A stretch of DNA of 64,000 nucleotides from Aedes albopictus. Taxonomy: Eukaryota; Arthropoda; Insecta; Diptera; Culicidae. Of this stretch, positions 21,300 through 32,515 are shown piece after piece (the first letter of the stretch is position 1; each line of letters begins with the position of its first letter). Below the pieces are notes generated by a model. It did no database searches, was not told the origin of the DNA, and was given only the letters and a program-made list of their open reading frames with translations. The translations under genes were made by a program, and so were the position numbers. The DNA lies in the NCBI RefSeq assembly GCF_035046485.1, contig NC_085138.1:15441329-15505328 (forward strand), written 5' to 3'.

Positions 21300-22540
21300 T
21301 TAACAAATAAAGTTTAGTTGGGATTGGGTTGACGTTTTCCGGGTGCGGAGGGGGTTTGGATCATAAATATGCTGCGGCAGATGGAATGTAGCTGAAGTTT
21401 GTTTTACGACGGGAAAGGTGGTAAGAGGAACAATCCTGGGACATGCTTCTTTCGAAGTAAGCCTAATGACCATTGTTAACGCCAGTTTTGGATAAATCAT
21501 CAAGTGGTTTGGTCCCACAGTCCATGCGTGCAGGAATTATTAGACTCTAATGAAATATGGGTTCTAATAGGATGTACCAAGCAGAACTTTTAAAGAATAC
21601 GGCCGTTATATAGAAGTTCGGGACATTTCGGGTTTCCCGCCAAATAGTATTACTCTACAGACTATAAAAGCCCATCAGACACTGAATTGAATACCATTAG
21701 TATAAGAAAAACTGTAGTAAATTGTCCTTTATACAAAATTTGACCAGAAGATAAATGTTCCGTGTTACCTGTATAGTAATAAATAAACCGACCAACCTGA
21801 ATAAAGTGCTTCGTTACTGTACCTGTTGAACTGTTGTAAATTGTTTAATCAGTGATAGTCCCCGGAACTGACCAACATAGCACCGGCCCCAGACAGACGC
21901 TGGAATGTGCGTGAACAACCATCATGTTTTGGGAGAGTGTGCTGATGCTTTTGGTATTCGTCCATTTTTGTTTGAGAACCCAAATATTTTTGTATGACGC
22001 GAGAGATTTCTCAAACCCCCTCCCCCTCCCTCTCCATAAACCCTTACGTAATTAATGAACAGGCCCCCAGATCGTGTGCTTCCGATTGGTGATTTTTTGG
22101 GCGTGTTCTGTTTGACTAATCGAGAGGAATGAAGGACCATTTGAGTTGATGGGAAATGGCCCTAACGTTTATCAATCCGAAGATTGTTAATCGGCGGAAA
22201 CGGAAGTATCTACTAAGGTACTTTTTTCTCCTAGCAATACCATCATCGGTTGTGATTTGACGTTTCGTGAGGGTAGCAATGGTTGGCGCCACCGAATGGT
22301 CTGCAATGCGGATGGGGTACCGAACTGCCTCGATTTTCCCCCAAGTAGCGTCAAAATTCGAACTGCCCGCTTGTACATAATGCATCCATTGCCGCTCGTG
22401 GTTAAGGGAATCGACTCTCCTGATAATTATCCATCTTGTCTGCTTCAATTCTGGGGTGGAACCAGGTTCACAGCTTGGTTCACAGGATCTAATCTGAGCC
22501 TCTAAAATAATTCCGTTGCAATTCGTTTTATCAGGTTTCA
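21300..22540. other. No confirmed gene
   Basis: Mixed sequence. A GTAATTAATGNACAGGCCCC-like scrap at about 22040-22075 is also present at 34365-34395 and is a known style of interspersed repeat end. A 141-codon minus frame (22116-22541, containing NHERQWMHYVQAG) looks partly coding and may be a retroelement scrap, but no catalytic motif is visible. Confidence 0.3.
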
Positions 22541-22974
22541 ACTGACGAACATCTCAATGAGACGAGTCTCACGCGACGTCTCATTGAGGCACATACACAA
22601 GATTTTTTATGAGCATGCTATGATCTCAAATCTCACAAATTTTCTTGAGACGCATTTCAAACCAGCGCATGGCACACTGTCTCATTCATGTATACATGAG
22701 CTTTCAGACACTCTGGTCGTCGCCGTCGCCATCATCATCATCAGCATCATCTGGGAGTCGAAAGTGTCGAACTACTTTTCTGCAATAAGTGATTTGATAA
22801 ATTGGAAATTGACCGGGGGTGGTACATTCTGTCAGAATGTTGCGATTAGTTATGAAATCTGTCGACATTTCCAGATGGTAACACCTATGGGGAATTGAGT
22901 CTCCCAATTTGCGAGACGTGGTACCAGCGGCCTGGACTGCAAAACGGTGGTGAGTCGATAAGGAAAGCATCCAA

Positions 22975-23345
22975 CATAACTATGGTCCTCACAAGTTCGT
23001 ACCTCATGTCACGGGTCAAGTAAAGCAAAGCAAGCAAAGATAACCGTACACACCGTAGTTGCTACTCCGTGATTGACCAGATCGAAGTTGCACAGAGAAC
23101 CAATGAATGGTGCTTGGGACTAGCTACACACTTTCAATGTGCACAATTCGAGAGTTCAATATTTTAAAGTCAATAGCGGTGTCGGCCACGTCCTTACGGT
23201 CATCGGGAAAGGGAAGGAATGTTAGTTCGACAACTGTTGTTACTAGAAACCGATGAATCCACAGCATCCCTACAGTTGTCTAGGGAAGGAGTATTTGTTA
23301 GTAGGGTGGGTAAGGTGTGGATCTTGGAGCCACCTTTGGTAGGTG
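22975..23345 (-). mobile_element. LINE 3' UTR fragment
   Basis: Minus-strand CAATCACGGAGTAGCAACTA and AAGGACGTGGCCGACACCGC match the 3' noncoding parts of the elements at 13584-14561 and 47885-48250. Its tail is CTTTGCTTGCTTTGCTTTAC, a short tandem repeat that differs from the tails of the other two copies. Confidence 0.6.
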
Positions 23346-24009
23346 ATATGATCCACTAGTTATATGAAAATACACGACACGGTCTTCATCCCGATTACGA
23401 TTTATTTGGTCACGATAGTAAGAGTAAGACACATACGTCAATGGTCGTTCAATATTAAACGCGTCACCGCATTGATCGTTTACTTAACCGTGAAACCCGA
23501 CTTTCCCACGAAAGTTATCGCGCGCTTCTGATTCCGCATTCACTATTCGCGCCCCCATCTCCCTACCGAGAAAACCGACCAACTCACGAAAATAGTCGCG
23601 CGTTTCTCACAATATTGAACTTAGAGTATACGGCGAATATACTTTGAAGCTAAGATAGCTTTTTTTAAATTATGTATTTTACTAAGAGTAGTCCCATGTG
23701 TTACCTGTAATCGACAGCAGTTGAGGTAATTAAGCCAATTATTTTTACTGCAATTATTTTCTTCTAACATTTTCATTGCTTCAATATTAGGCTAGCACCA
23801 GAGCTACATGATTAATTTGCAAATATTTCCAGTCTCCAGGAGTCCTCATGAAACGCATTGGCGAAATTACCCCAACTCCTTCTAGAATGTAAAGAAAAAA
23901 AAAAGCGGAATGATACTACCCAGTTTCATGTCGTCGAATGACCGCAACCACTCCTTGACTACTTCAATTTTCTGCAATACTGTTAGCTACCAAGTGTGCA
24001 TCCATTTTT

Positions 24010-24250
24010 ATCACTTCACGAGGAAGGACAATGTGCACCTGCCTCAAACACACGTCATATTTCGTTTTTTCCGCCAAACAATGCAGCGCGATCGAGATCC
24101 CCATCGCAGCTGCCCCAAACACGTTGCTTTTTTCACATTTTCCATCAAACAATGCAACGCGACCGAGATCGCCATCGTAGCTGCCCCAAACACGCATCAT
24201 TTTTCACTTTTTCCTTCGACCAATGCAACGTGATCGAGATCTTCATTGCA
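24010..24250. repeat. 71-bp tandem repeat, about 3 copies
   Basis: ACAATGCAGCGCGATCGAGA-like starts at 24078, 24149 and 24220, exactly 71 bp apart; each unit carries CTGCCCCAAACACG and TTTTCAC. It lies immediately upstream of the 5' part of the RTE copy, so it might be a 5' promoter array of that element. That link is inference. Confidence 0.7.
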
Positions 24251-25376
24251 ACTCGGTTCCTCAAGCCACGGGACAAAGACCACCAGCTGAGAGTTGTGTG
24301 CTTAGCTGGTAGTGCAGCCTGGGCACTGTTTCCTTTCTGACTGAAGCTAGATTGAGGAGGTACGACCCAACAGGAATCTACGACGAATAACATCCCCGCA
24401 ACTTCAACATCGTGGTGTTGCAGGAACTGACTGGATAGAAAGTGTGGAAAAGTGGGCATCGAAGAGCCGGTCGACCGGCTGTGGCATCACCAATGAAGTG
24501 GGAACAGGATTTGTAGTGATAGGCAAGATGCGACAAAGTGTGATCGGTGGCAGCCGGTCAACGCAAGGATGTGCATGTTGAGAGTTATGGGCCGTTTCTT
24601 CAACTACATCATCATCAACGTGCACTGCCCAGACGAAGGGAGCCCGTAACGTAGAAGTGGCTCGAGACTACGCGCAGCAGTTAGCAATGACTTTACCAAC
24701 GGAAGAGCAGCTTGGCGCAGCTACCCTTGAAACTGGCTGCAGGGATATACAATCCGCCGTAGGTAGAACCCTGGCCAGCACTAGGCACGTATTCGTATAT
24801 AGACAGGCGCGGAACAATCAGAATTCAGTGTTCCGGAGGAAGAAGCACCAGCAGGAAGAACGAGACCGCGAAGCGATGGAAGAGCTGAACCGCTCGCGCA
24901 GAGGCTTTGTGCCACAAGCTGACATGTGCTGAGACAATCACGGGAAGAAGGTGGCGGCAGCTTTACGATGAGCACCTCAATGGCGACGTTGTAAGCACCG
25001 AAGGTGGCATAGTAACAGATCCAGGAGTAGGGGAGGGTGGGGTAAAATGCACCCCCTAAGCAAACATGGCCCAATAACTAAGATGAAGATGATTTTAAGG
25101 GTGTCTTGCGTTTTGGAAGTTAGTTCACTTATTTGACTAAGAGACGCCAACTTCTGGTCCGCGTGATATCAATTTTACCTATTTATATTAACAGATTAAA
25201 AAAGTGTTGCGTTTTGGGTGCTGAAAAACTGTTGGGGGCAAAACGCACCTTCAGGTGGGGCAATACGACCTCTGGCATTTCCCGCTTTGGATTTTAATGA
25301 AATACCAGGCGGCTCCATCGAATTGTTTACTGCAGCAAATGGAAGGTGTAGGAGGCGGATGATAATTAATAGGTTA

Positions 25377-25959
25377 GGGGAAAGAGGGGCATAACGCCCC
25401 GGCTAAGCATATGTGGTCATAAACCTCGAATGATGCTTATTTTAAGGTTGAATTCTGCCTTGGAGAGCAGTTTACTCCTTTACCTAAGAGACTTCAACTT
25501 TTGGCCCGCGTGCCCACAAAATTTCCCATTCAAATAAACAATTCAAAAATGTGTTACTTTTTAGGTGCCGGAAAACTGCAGGAGGCAAAACGCCTTTTTG
25601 GGTGAGGCAAAACGCCCGCTGGCATTTCCCGCTTTGACTTGTTGTGAAATACCAAGGGGCTCCATCGAACTCTTCCTAGCAGCAAATGAAGGAGTAGGAG
25701 GCGCGTGGTAGTTTCATTGGTTGGTTCCATATAATCAGCGCGCAATGTCTTAATTTCTGTGCGCTGAAAATTAGGAAATCTTTCCAAATGTGGAAAATCG
25801 TCGTTTTTCACGCTTTTCTTTCGACAATAGCAATCATTCTTGGGCTTAATCTGCTCAGTTTGAGTTCTAGTTTGCTTGCATCTAACGGAAACCTCCACAA
25901 TATGATGAAATCGCGTGAAGGCGTTTTGCCCCCGGGGGGCGTTATGCCCGCAGTTCCCC
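25377..25959. mobile_element. TA-flanked element, inner copy of same family
   Basis: Starts GGGGAAAGAGGGGCATAACG and ends CGTTATGCCCGCAGTTCCCC; TA at 25375-25376 and 25960-25961. Its internal text (TTTCCCGCTTTG, GAAATACCA, GGCTCCATCGAA) repeats the surrounding outer element, so a family member inserted into its own relative. Confidence 0.8.
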
Positions 25960-26134
25960 TACTTCCATATAATCAGAGCGCAATTGCTTAACTTGCGTGC
26001 GCTTCAAATTAAACAATTATTCCAAATGTGGAAAACCATCGTTTTCCACGCTTTTCATGCGAATATTCTTGTCATTCTTGGGCTTGTCCGGCTCAGTTTT
26101 ACGTCTAGTTTGCTGGGATCTGACGGAACTTCAC

Positions 26135-26551
26135 ACTCTTAGAAAAAATCGTGTAAATTTAAGTTCTCTTGGATGCACATAAAAGGAGCGGCCTGTTTCA
26201 CACAAATTTACATCTTCTATCACAAATAAAGTCGAGCTAGCAATCGCTAGAGCCGAAGCAAGAGATAAAACATATGAAACAAAATTATTGAACTAGATTC
26301 GAACTCCGGTCCTCTGAGTGTGAGGCGGGCACTTTACCTCTCAACCAAATTACTGAGTTGAGAGAGAGACGATAAAAGTGAAACTGTTTTAACGTACCTG
26401 GCCAGACAGGTTTGTTGACATCTAGTGCAACCAACTCGAACTTACGTGATGGATGTAAAATTGAGTCAAACTTGCTATTCAGTTATGAAATGTTTACGTA
26501 CGTTGATGGTTTACGTCACGTGTAAATTCCTAATTTTTTAAGAGTGCATTT
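26135..26551. mobile_element. MITE-like insertion carrying tRNA-like sequence
   Basis: Ends CACTCTTAGAAAAAATCG and, in complement, CACTCTTAAAAAATTAGG; both are followed inward by GTAAATT-type text. It interrupts the outer TA element, as judged from its sister at 25860-25910. It contains a minus-strand tRNA-like stretch at about 26283-26365. Confidence 0.55.
26283..26365 (-). mobile_element. tRNA-like sequence (SINE head or tRNA pseudogene)
   Basis: Minus strand has an A-box-like TTGGTTGAGAGGTAAAGTGC and a B-box-like GGAGTTCGAATCTA. The acceptor arm does not close well, so it is not annotated as a functional tRNA. Confidence 0.45.
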
Positions 26552-27219
26552 ATATATTGAAATAGCGTGAGGGCGTTTTGCCCCGGGGGTGCGTATTACC
26601 CCAGGTTCCCCTATGTGCGCAGGAAGAAAGATTTCCAGCACCTAACCTCCAAGAGATTGAGGAGGAGGTTGGCCGGTTGAAAAACAACAATGGCAATGGC
26701 GATCAACTACCAAGCGAGTTTCATAACTTTCCGTATCTCGCGTGGTTGGCCACCACGCTAATGCTGAATACAAAAAGCGAGATTTTTTCAACGTGTTGTA
26801 CAAAATACAACAGCGCGATCACTCCAGGGTTGAATACGGTGGAGAAGCACTGGTGAGAGCACTTCACTGGGTCATTACCAAGATTTGGGAGGAGGAAGTA
26901 TTACCGGAGGAATGGATGGAAGGTATCGTGTGTCCCATCTACAAAAAGGACGACAAGTTGGATTGCGGGAACTACCGCGCGATCACACTACTGAGCGCTG
27001 CCTACAAGATACTCTCCCAAATTTTATGCAGCCTTCTATCACCGATTGCAAGAGAGTTTGTAGGGCAATATCAAGCTGGATTTATGGGTGAACGCGTTAC
27101 AACGGACCAGATGTTCACCATCCGCCAGGTGTTGTAGAAATGCCGCGAATACAACGTGCCCATACATCACTTGTTCATCGATTTCAAATCGGCGTATGAC
27201 ACAATCGCGTGCGCAGATT

Positions 27220-29315
27220 TTTCTTTTTTCTCGCTTATTCTCTTTAATAAACACAAAAAGGAGCGAGATAAAAGAAAGGGCAAGTGCTTGATACACAAAA
27301 AAGATAAAAATGTTTTTAACGCATACTCCTGCGGTATTTAAACAATTCTCACTTCAAAAGCCGCATAATAAAAATCGACATTGATTATGTGCGTCTCCAG
27401 CTTTAACGCATGAATGGTTTTGAGTGAAGAAGACCTACACATCGCTGCCGTTGACATCGTATCGATCGATCGACCGACCAACTACGAAAGGGGTTCCGTG
27501 CTTTCATAAAGGGTCTAATTATACTCTTGAAGCTCAGCAGCAAAACCTCACATTTCCCAGTCCAGACTTCATTTCATTGCGAAACTCAATCGTTTCGTAC
27601 TCAGTCATGCATGAAAGAGGATATAGCTACTTCAGACGAATGCCGCTGCCGCCGCCGCCTTTGCGTTGCCACAATGACTGAGGTAGTCGATTACTGGGGC
27701 GCAATCATAATCATCGTCACTACTGGCGAAAAGGAACTTTGCGGGAAAATGCTGATCGAAATCGATGGGCAAATGGGCAACGACGACGCGACGGTATCCT
27801 TTCGTTCGAACACCTGTCGCAGTTCACGCGCGCCCTTCAGTAGAGCAGAAGCCACGCAATGGCATTGAGTAAATTTGCCACCACAAGCGTGTGCTAGGGA
27901 AAAAGCGCATTCGCATCGTTACGCATTGACATTACGCTCGATGGGAATTTGAGATCAGCTCGTCGTCGTCGTCGTGGTACTAGTAGCGCATTAGGGAACT
28001 TATTATAACTCCAGCAGGCCCCAGTTGGTTGATAATTAGATTAAAAACGAAAATGTGGGTGGTTGTTATCCCAAGGATGGTGTAAATGAGCATATTCTAA
28101 CTACATCTAAGTGACGGTTTTCTTTTATTGTGGCATACAAAGCAAAAGGATTAAAGCAGCTTCTGTTTGATGTCACGGTTTTGTGAACTCCAAACGGTCG
28201 GATTAAATATAAGTAGAACCTCTTTTTCAAAGAGAAAATAACATTTTTCTGCTTGTGAAAATCTAGTTAAAGCAAAGGCAGAGGTGAGTGGGTGAGTCTT
28301 TAGTGAAAAAATGAGCACGATTTAACGATTTTTTTTTCTTTTTGCAGCTTTGCAGACACGTTTCAAACATCAATTACAGGATTTGAAGAGATTATGAAAA
28401 CACATTTACATTCGCAAACATTGCTTTGTACGTACAATTCAAGTATAGGGGTGATATGAAATCTAATAAGTCAATTTTGTCGTGACACTCACCCAACAAA
28501 GTAGCAATGAACTTGCGCAAAAAATCTTCAGCAAGTAGCACTTTTTTACGTTCTCGCACCGAACAATTCAATTGCAAGAAAGCATCTTCCAACATTCGGG
28601 ATTGCGTGAAGCTGTGTTTACTTTAAGATAAACCCGTTTACATGGCAACCTGGATAACACGGCATCGCTAAAACGTCAATCGTTCACTTGTTCAATCTCT
28701 TCAGTTACAACAAATGAATGTGATTCATCGTTTTCCCCATCGCGATATGATGCAATATTTCTCAGAATTTCCACGATTCTATCTGCACGAGAAGTTTTAT
28801 TTTCTCTTCCAACATTAGGGACCATCCTCCAGGTGGCAGGTAATTGTACACCTCCTTTGTTTGCGAAGCACTCTCCACTTTTCACAATGATGGCCCCCTG
28901 CTGACCAACACAGCTTAAAAATCCTACGTGCCACCTCGTTTCGCCCCGTTGTTCGTGATGATGCTGATAACAGAACAAACATCGCCTCGATTTCATAGAA
29001 TCAACGTTCCAACTCCGCTTGGAAGGCGCGCGCTCGTTTCTCATCGTTGGGGATTCACAGCCTCATGGTGTGGGAGCTGGCAAAGTCCGGTACAGGTTCC
29101 ACATTTAGACAAGTACATCCTGGATGTATTTATGGTTCTGATCAGAATTTTTGTTACAAAATTGGTCGTATAATAGTTTTAGATTTTTTAGATCGTAAAC
29201 TCGAATTGCTTAAAATTTTAGATATCACTCTCAACATAGGATTCAAATAAACAATCTTGCCATATTATTTTCTAGTTTGTTGTACAGAGGAGGGTAAGTC
29301 ATATATATTTCGTCT
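27220..29315. other. Unique-looking DNA, no confident gene
   Basis: Non-repetitive sequence with moderately G/C-rich stretches at 27420-28000. Frames at 27424-27868 (plus), 28392-28595 (minus) and 28676-29044 (minus, 122 codons) lack recognised motifs. The frame at 28392 includes LLAEDFLRKFIATLLG directly before a GTGAGT, a possible splice donor at 28492. This is the most plausible place in the left half for undetected host exons. Confidence 0.35.
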
Positions 29316-29322
29316 CACGTTG

Positions 29323-29751
29323 AGGCCCAATTAGCCATAGCTTTAACGGCGTGGGAATTCAGCACAACCTTAGTAAAGGTAATGGGTTCGATTCGCGGTC
29401 GGTTCTGGAACTTTTCATAAATGAAATTTCATTGACATACTAGGGCATAGAATATGTTTTTTTAACTGTATTAACGAGATTTTTAGCCCTAGGCTAGTTC
29501 TTCTCGGGACCCACGCTTTACTTCCCTTCCGAAGGAAGAACTCACATTTTGCGAGTTTGTCGGGAGTGGGATTCGATCCCAGGTCCTCGGCGTGAAAGTC
29601 AAGTGTTCTAACCATCACACCAGGTCCGCTCCGCATAGAATATGTCTTCGTACCTGCCATTCCTCAGTTAACAACTGTGGAAGTGCTCCTAGACCACTAA
29701 GCTGAGAAGAAGGCAGTGTCTCAGTGAGGACGGCACGCCAATAAAAAAAAA
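29323..29751 (+). mobile_element. Feilai-like SINE split by another SINE
   Basis: Plus-strand tRNA-like head starts near GCCCAATTAGCCATAGC, with B box GGGTTCGATTCGC at about 29383; the body resumes after the insertion with AACTGTGGAAGTGCTCCTAG, ACTAAGCTGAGA and a GTCTCAGTGAGGACG end followed by an A tract. It is interrupted at 29458-29632. Confidence 0.85.
29458..29632 (-). mobile_element. 175-bp SINE inserted in a SINE
   Basis: Minus strand begins GAGCGGACCTGGTGTGATGG, carries GGGATCGAATCCCACTCCC as B box, and ends GGGCTAAAAATCTCGTTAAT with an A tail. A 13-bp duplication GCATAGAATATGT lies at 29445-29457 and 29633-29645. It belongs to a third SINE family, whose tail is also found as a palindrome at 50316-50479. 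Confidence 0.85.
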
Positions 29752-29754
29752 GAT

Positions 29755-30715
29755 ATTTCGTCAAACATTACTATAGAAGTTTTTAAATTTGTGTTTATGC
29801 ATTCTGAGATACTCCACATGACGAAATTTGGCCTAATCTGATGTTCATCTGTTTTGATTTATAAAAAAAATGAAGCAAATTCTCCGTCCAACACTGTTTG
29901 GCTAGCACACAATCCTGCCGGATGATGCATCTAGCACGTGCACTGGACACATTAAATCCCTACGGCAACTCAGTACCTACATAGCAGGGAGCAGTTGGTA
30001 TAAAACAACGAGAACAAGTTGGTTTGAGTGTTCATCCTCTTTTGTTGATGCCACTGTACTGCAGTGATTTGCATAACTCTGCCTGCCATCCATGGCCACA
30101 GACACTGACTACACTAAACCGTACCGTAGGTATACGTAGAACGTAGAGGTAGCCAGCTGGTGGGCCACTACTGGTTTTGCTGACCAACGACAAGCCGGTG
30201 TCCCCACAGCAACAAATGGCGAAGTGGCTGGCTGTGGTACGGTTTGGTGTGTGGTCCACATTTTGGCATTGTCATTAATCATGATTCGTTTGTCCTGCTC
30301 TCGCACACACAGCACAACCCAGTTTCTCTTACTTCCTCTAAAGCTGTACGTTTCCCAGTGGAAAATGGGTTTTTATGGAAATCTCAATGACACTTGGTAG
30401 CTCGTTAAAACATTTAATATCGTTTTGGAACCGAGCTGGGATGTAGTTTTTTTTTACAAATGCCGTTTGACCAAACACGGACATATTCATTGCTGCTAAG
30501 TCATTTTGTACGAAGAAGAATGAGAATATCGGACCTTTGCACTGTTGCGTTCATTATGTAAAGCACAACATCGGTAAATGGAAAGAGAATCTAACAACTA
30601 CTAGACCTACACTGGCCTTAGGACTGTTTCGAAGAGAGAAAAGCTTACTAAAATGCAGAATTTTCTACTTGATACTTGATGGGCTACATCTCGTAGTTGA
30701 GAGTCTTCGCCGGAT
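29755..30715. other. No gene seen
   Basis: Unique-looking sequence. No domain, RNA gene or repeat recognised. Confidence 0.35.
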
Positions 30716-30719
30716 GAAA

Positions 30720-31075
30720 TAATCGTCTCTACTGGTTTCGGTCCTGGGCCAATTGCTTCCAGTCACGTTTAGAGTGCTTAGGTCCTCCTCAACTGCAAAA
30801 AGCCAACGTGTGCGCAGCCTACCACGAAACCGACGGCCGCCTCCTGTTTCTCTACTGAATATGGTTTAAGCTTGTCATTCTTCGGGCATACGAGCTACCC
30901 GCCCAACCCACCTGCTGCGTTTTATTCGCTTCTTTATATCCATCTCTTTATATACTTAGTACAACTCAAAATTCATGCGACAAAGCCAGATTCCGTCGTC
31001 CAGTTTACCACCGAGTAATGTTCGCAGCACTTTACGTTCTAAAACTCCATAAGCTCTTCGATCAACTATATTTTA
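30720..31075 (-). pseudogene. LINE C-terminal fragment, divergent subfamily
   Basis: Minus-strand text reads RKVLRTLLGGKLDDGIWLCR, then MNFELY, VYKEMDIKKRIK, VARMPEE and later RLRTRWLFAVEEDLSTLNV. This is the same C-terminal module as the RTE ORF next to it, but from another subfamily, the one also seen at 2418-2640. Stops interrupt it. It abuts the plus-strand RTE copy head to head. Confidence 0.6.
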
Positions 31076-31084
31076 GAAGCTCGC

Positions 31085-32515
31085 TTGGTGAGAGCACTAC
31101 ACTGGGTCATTACCAAGATTTGGGAGGAGGAAGTATTACCGGAGGAATGGATGGAAGGTATCGTGTGTCCCATCTACAAAAAGGACGACAAGTTGGATTG
31201 CGGGAACTACCGCGCGATCACACTACTGAGCGCTGCCTTCAAGATACTCTCTCAAATTTTATGCCGCTGTCTATCACCGATTGCAAGAGAGTTCGTGGGG
31301 CAATATCAGGCTGGATTTATGGGTGAACGCGCTACAACGGACCAGATGTTCGCCATCCGCCAGGTGTTGCAGAAATGCCGCGAATACAACGTGCCCACAC
31401 ATCACTTGTTCATCGATTTCAAATCGGCGTATGATACAATCGATCGAGAACAGCTATGGCAGATTATGCACGAATACGGATTCCCGGATAAACTGATACG
31501 GTTGATCAAGGCGACGATGGATCGAGTGATGTGCGTAGTTCGAGTATCAGGGACACTCTCGAGTCCCTTCGAATCTCGCAGAGGGTTACGGCAAGGTGAT
31601 GGTCTTTCGTGCTTGCTGTTCAACATTGCTTTGGAGGGTGCAATAAGAAGAACGGAGATAAACACGAGTGATACGATTTTCACGAAGTCCGTTCAGCTGC
31701 TTGGTTTCGCCGATGATGTTGATATTATAGCTCGTAAATTTGAGACTATGGCGGAAACGTACATCCGACTAAAGAGAGAAGCCAGGCGAATCGGATTAGT
31801 CATTAATGTGTCGAAGACAAAGTACATGATGGCAAAGGGCTCCAGGGAGGAATCACCGCGCCCGCCACCTCGAATTCATATCGACAGTGATGAAATCGAG
31901 GCGGTTGAAGAATTCGTGTACTTGGGCTCACTGGTGACCGCTGACAACGACACCAGCAGAGAAATTCAGAGGCGCATTGTGGCAGGAAATCGTGCTTACT
32001 TTGGACTCCGCAGAACTCTTCGATCGAATAAAGTTCTCCGTAACACGAAGTTAACCATCTACAAAACGCTGATTAGACCGGTCGTCCTCTATGGGCACGA
32101 AACATGGACCCTACGTGCAGAGGACCAACGCGCCCTTGGAGTTTTCGAACGGAAGGTGTTGCGTACCATCTACGGCGGAGTGCAGATGGAAGACGGGACT
32201 TGGAGAAGGCGAATGAACCACGAGCTGCATCAGCTGCTGAGAGAACCAACCATCGTCCATACCGCGAAAATCGGGAGGCTACGGTGGGCGGGTCATGTCA
32301 TCAGGATGTCGGATAGCAACCCGACTAAAATGGTTCTCGAGAGTCATCCGATCGGTACAAGAAGACGTGGAGCGCAGCGAGCTAGGTGGGTCGACCAAGT
32401 GGAGGACGATCTGCGGACCCTACGCAGAGTGCGGAACTGGAGACAAACAGCCATGGACCGAGTGGAATGGAGGCGGCTACTATGTACAGCAGAGGCCACC
32501 CCGGCCTTAGGCTGA
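31085..32515 (+). CDS. RTE-clade LINE reverse transcriptase, 5'-truncated
   Basis: Open for 476 codons, the longest recognisable protein in the window. Reverse transcriptase motifs in order: NYRAITLLSAAFKILSQ (41-57), motif A FIDFKSAYD (109-117, catalytic Asp111), motif B GLRQGDGLS (167-175), motif C FADD (208-211), then VSKTKYM (242-248). The C-terminus holds the RTE-type tail GRLRWAGHVIRM (397-408) and RARWVDQVEDDLRTLRR. The ORF ends with ...ATPALG and a TGA; TGACCGGTAAGG follows, shared with the minus-strand copy at 56480, so the 3' end is natural. The N-terminal endonuclease is missing, so the first ATG used here is not the true start. It would copy element RNA at a nicked target; alone it is not an autonomous element. 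Confidence 0.85.
   Translation: MVRALHWVITKIWEEEVLPEEWMEGIVCPIYKKDDKLDCGNYRAITLLSAAFKILSQILCRCLSPIAREFVGQYQAGFMGERATTDQMFAIRQVLQKCREYNVPTHHLFIDFKSAYDTIDREQLWQIMHEYGFPDKLIRLIKATMDRVMCVVRVSGTLSSPFESRRGLRQGDGLSCLLFNIALEGAIRRTEINTSDTIFTKSVQLLGFADDVDIIARKFETMAETYIRLKREARRIGLVINVSKTKYMMAKGSREESPRPPPRIHIDSDEIEAVEEFVYLGSLVTADNDTSREIQRRIVAGNRAYFGLRRTLRSNKVLRNTKLTIYKTLIRPVVLYGHETWTLRAEDQRALGVFERKVLRTIYGGVQMEDGTWRRRMNHELHQLLREPTIVHTAKIGRLRWAGHVIRMSDSNPTKMVLESHPIGTRRRGAQRARWVDQVEDDLRTLRRVRNWRQTAMDRVEWRRLLCTAEATPALG

Larger units (their letters stand above)
25030..26611. mobile_element. TA-flanked element in RTE, outer copy
   Basis: Starts GGGGAGGGTGGGGTAAAATG and ends with the related complement TATTACCCCAGGTTCCCC. 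TA is at 25028-25029 and 26612-26613; removing the element restores the RTE reading DPGVCAQEE. The body shows motifs GGGGCAAAACGC repeated, and it hosts a second family member (25377-25959) and another MITE (26135-26551). No transposase is seen. Confidence 0.8.
24250..27215 (+). pseudogene. RTE-clade LINE copy, split by TA elements
   Basis: The 5' block (24250-25029) contains decayed endonuclease text (FNIVVLQELTG; then MCMLRVMGRFFNYIIINVHC, PDEGSP) and the linker with ARDYAQQLAMTLPTEEQLGA and SRRGFVPQADMC. The 3' block (26614-27215) resumes in register with CAQEERFPAPNLQEIEEEVG and runs through the RT fingers (NYRAITLLSAAYKILSQ, QAGFMGE) until HLFIDFKSAYDTI, where it stops at unrelated DNA near 27210. 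It carries stop codons and frameshifts. It is the only copy in the window that retains endonuclease sequence. Confidence 0.8.

Noticed and set aside
22116..22541. 141-codon minus frame with NHERQWMHYVQAG
   Set aside because: May be a retroelement scrap, but no catalytic motif or continuity; not enough to name.
26283..26365. Functional tRNA gene on the minus strand
   Set aside because: A and B boxes are present but the acceptor stem does not pair and it lies inside a nested MITE.
27424..27868. Two overlapping plus-strand frames of 85 and 113 codons
   Set aside because: Overlapping in different frames without motif; neither is favoured.
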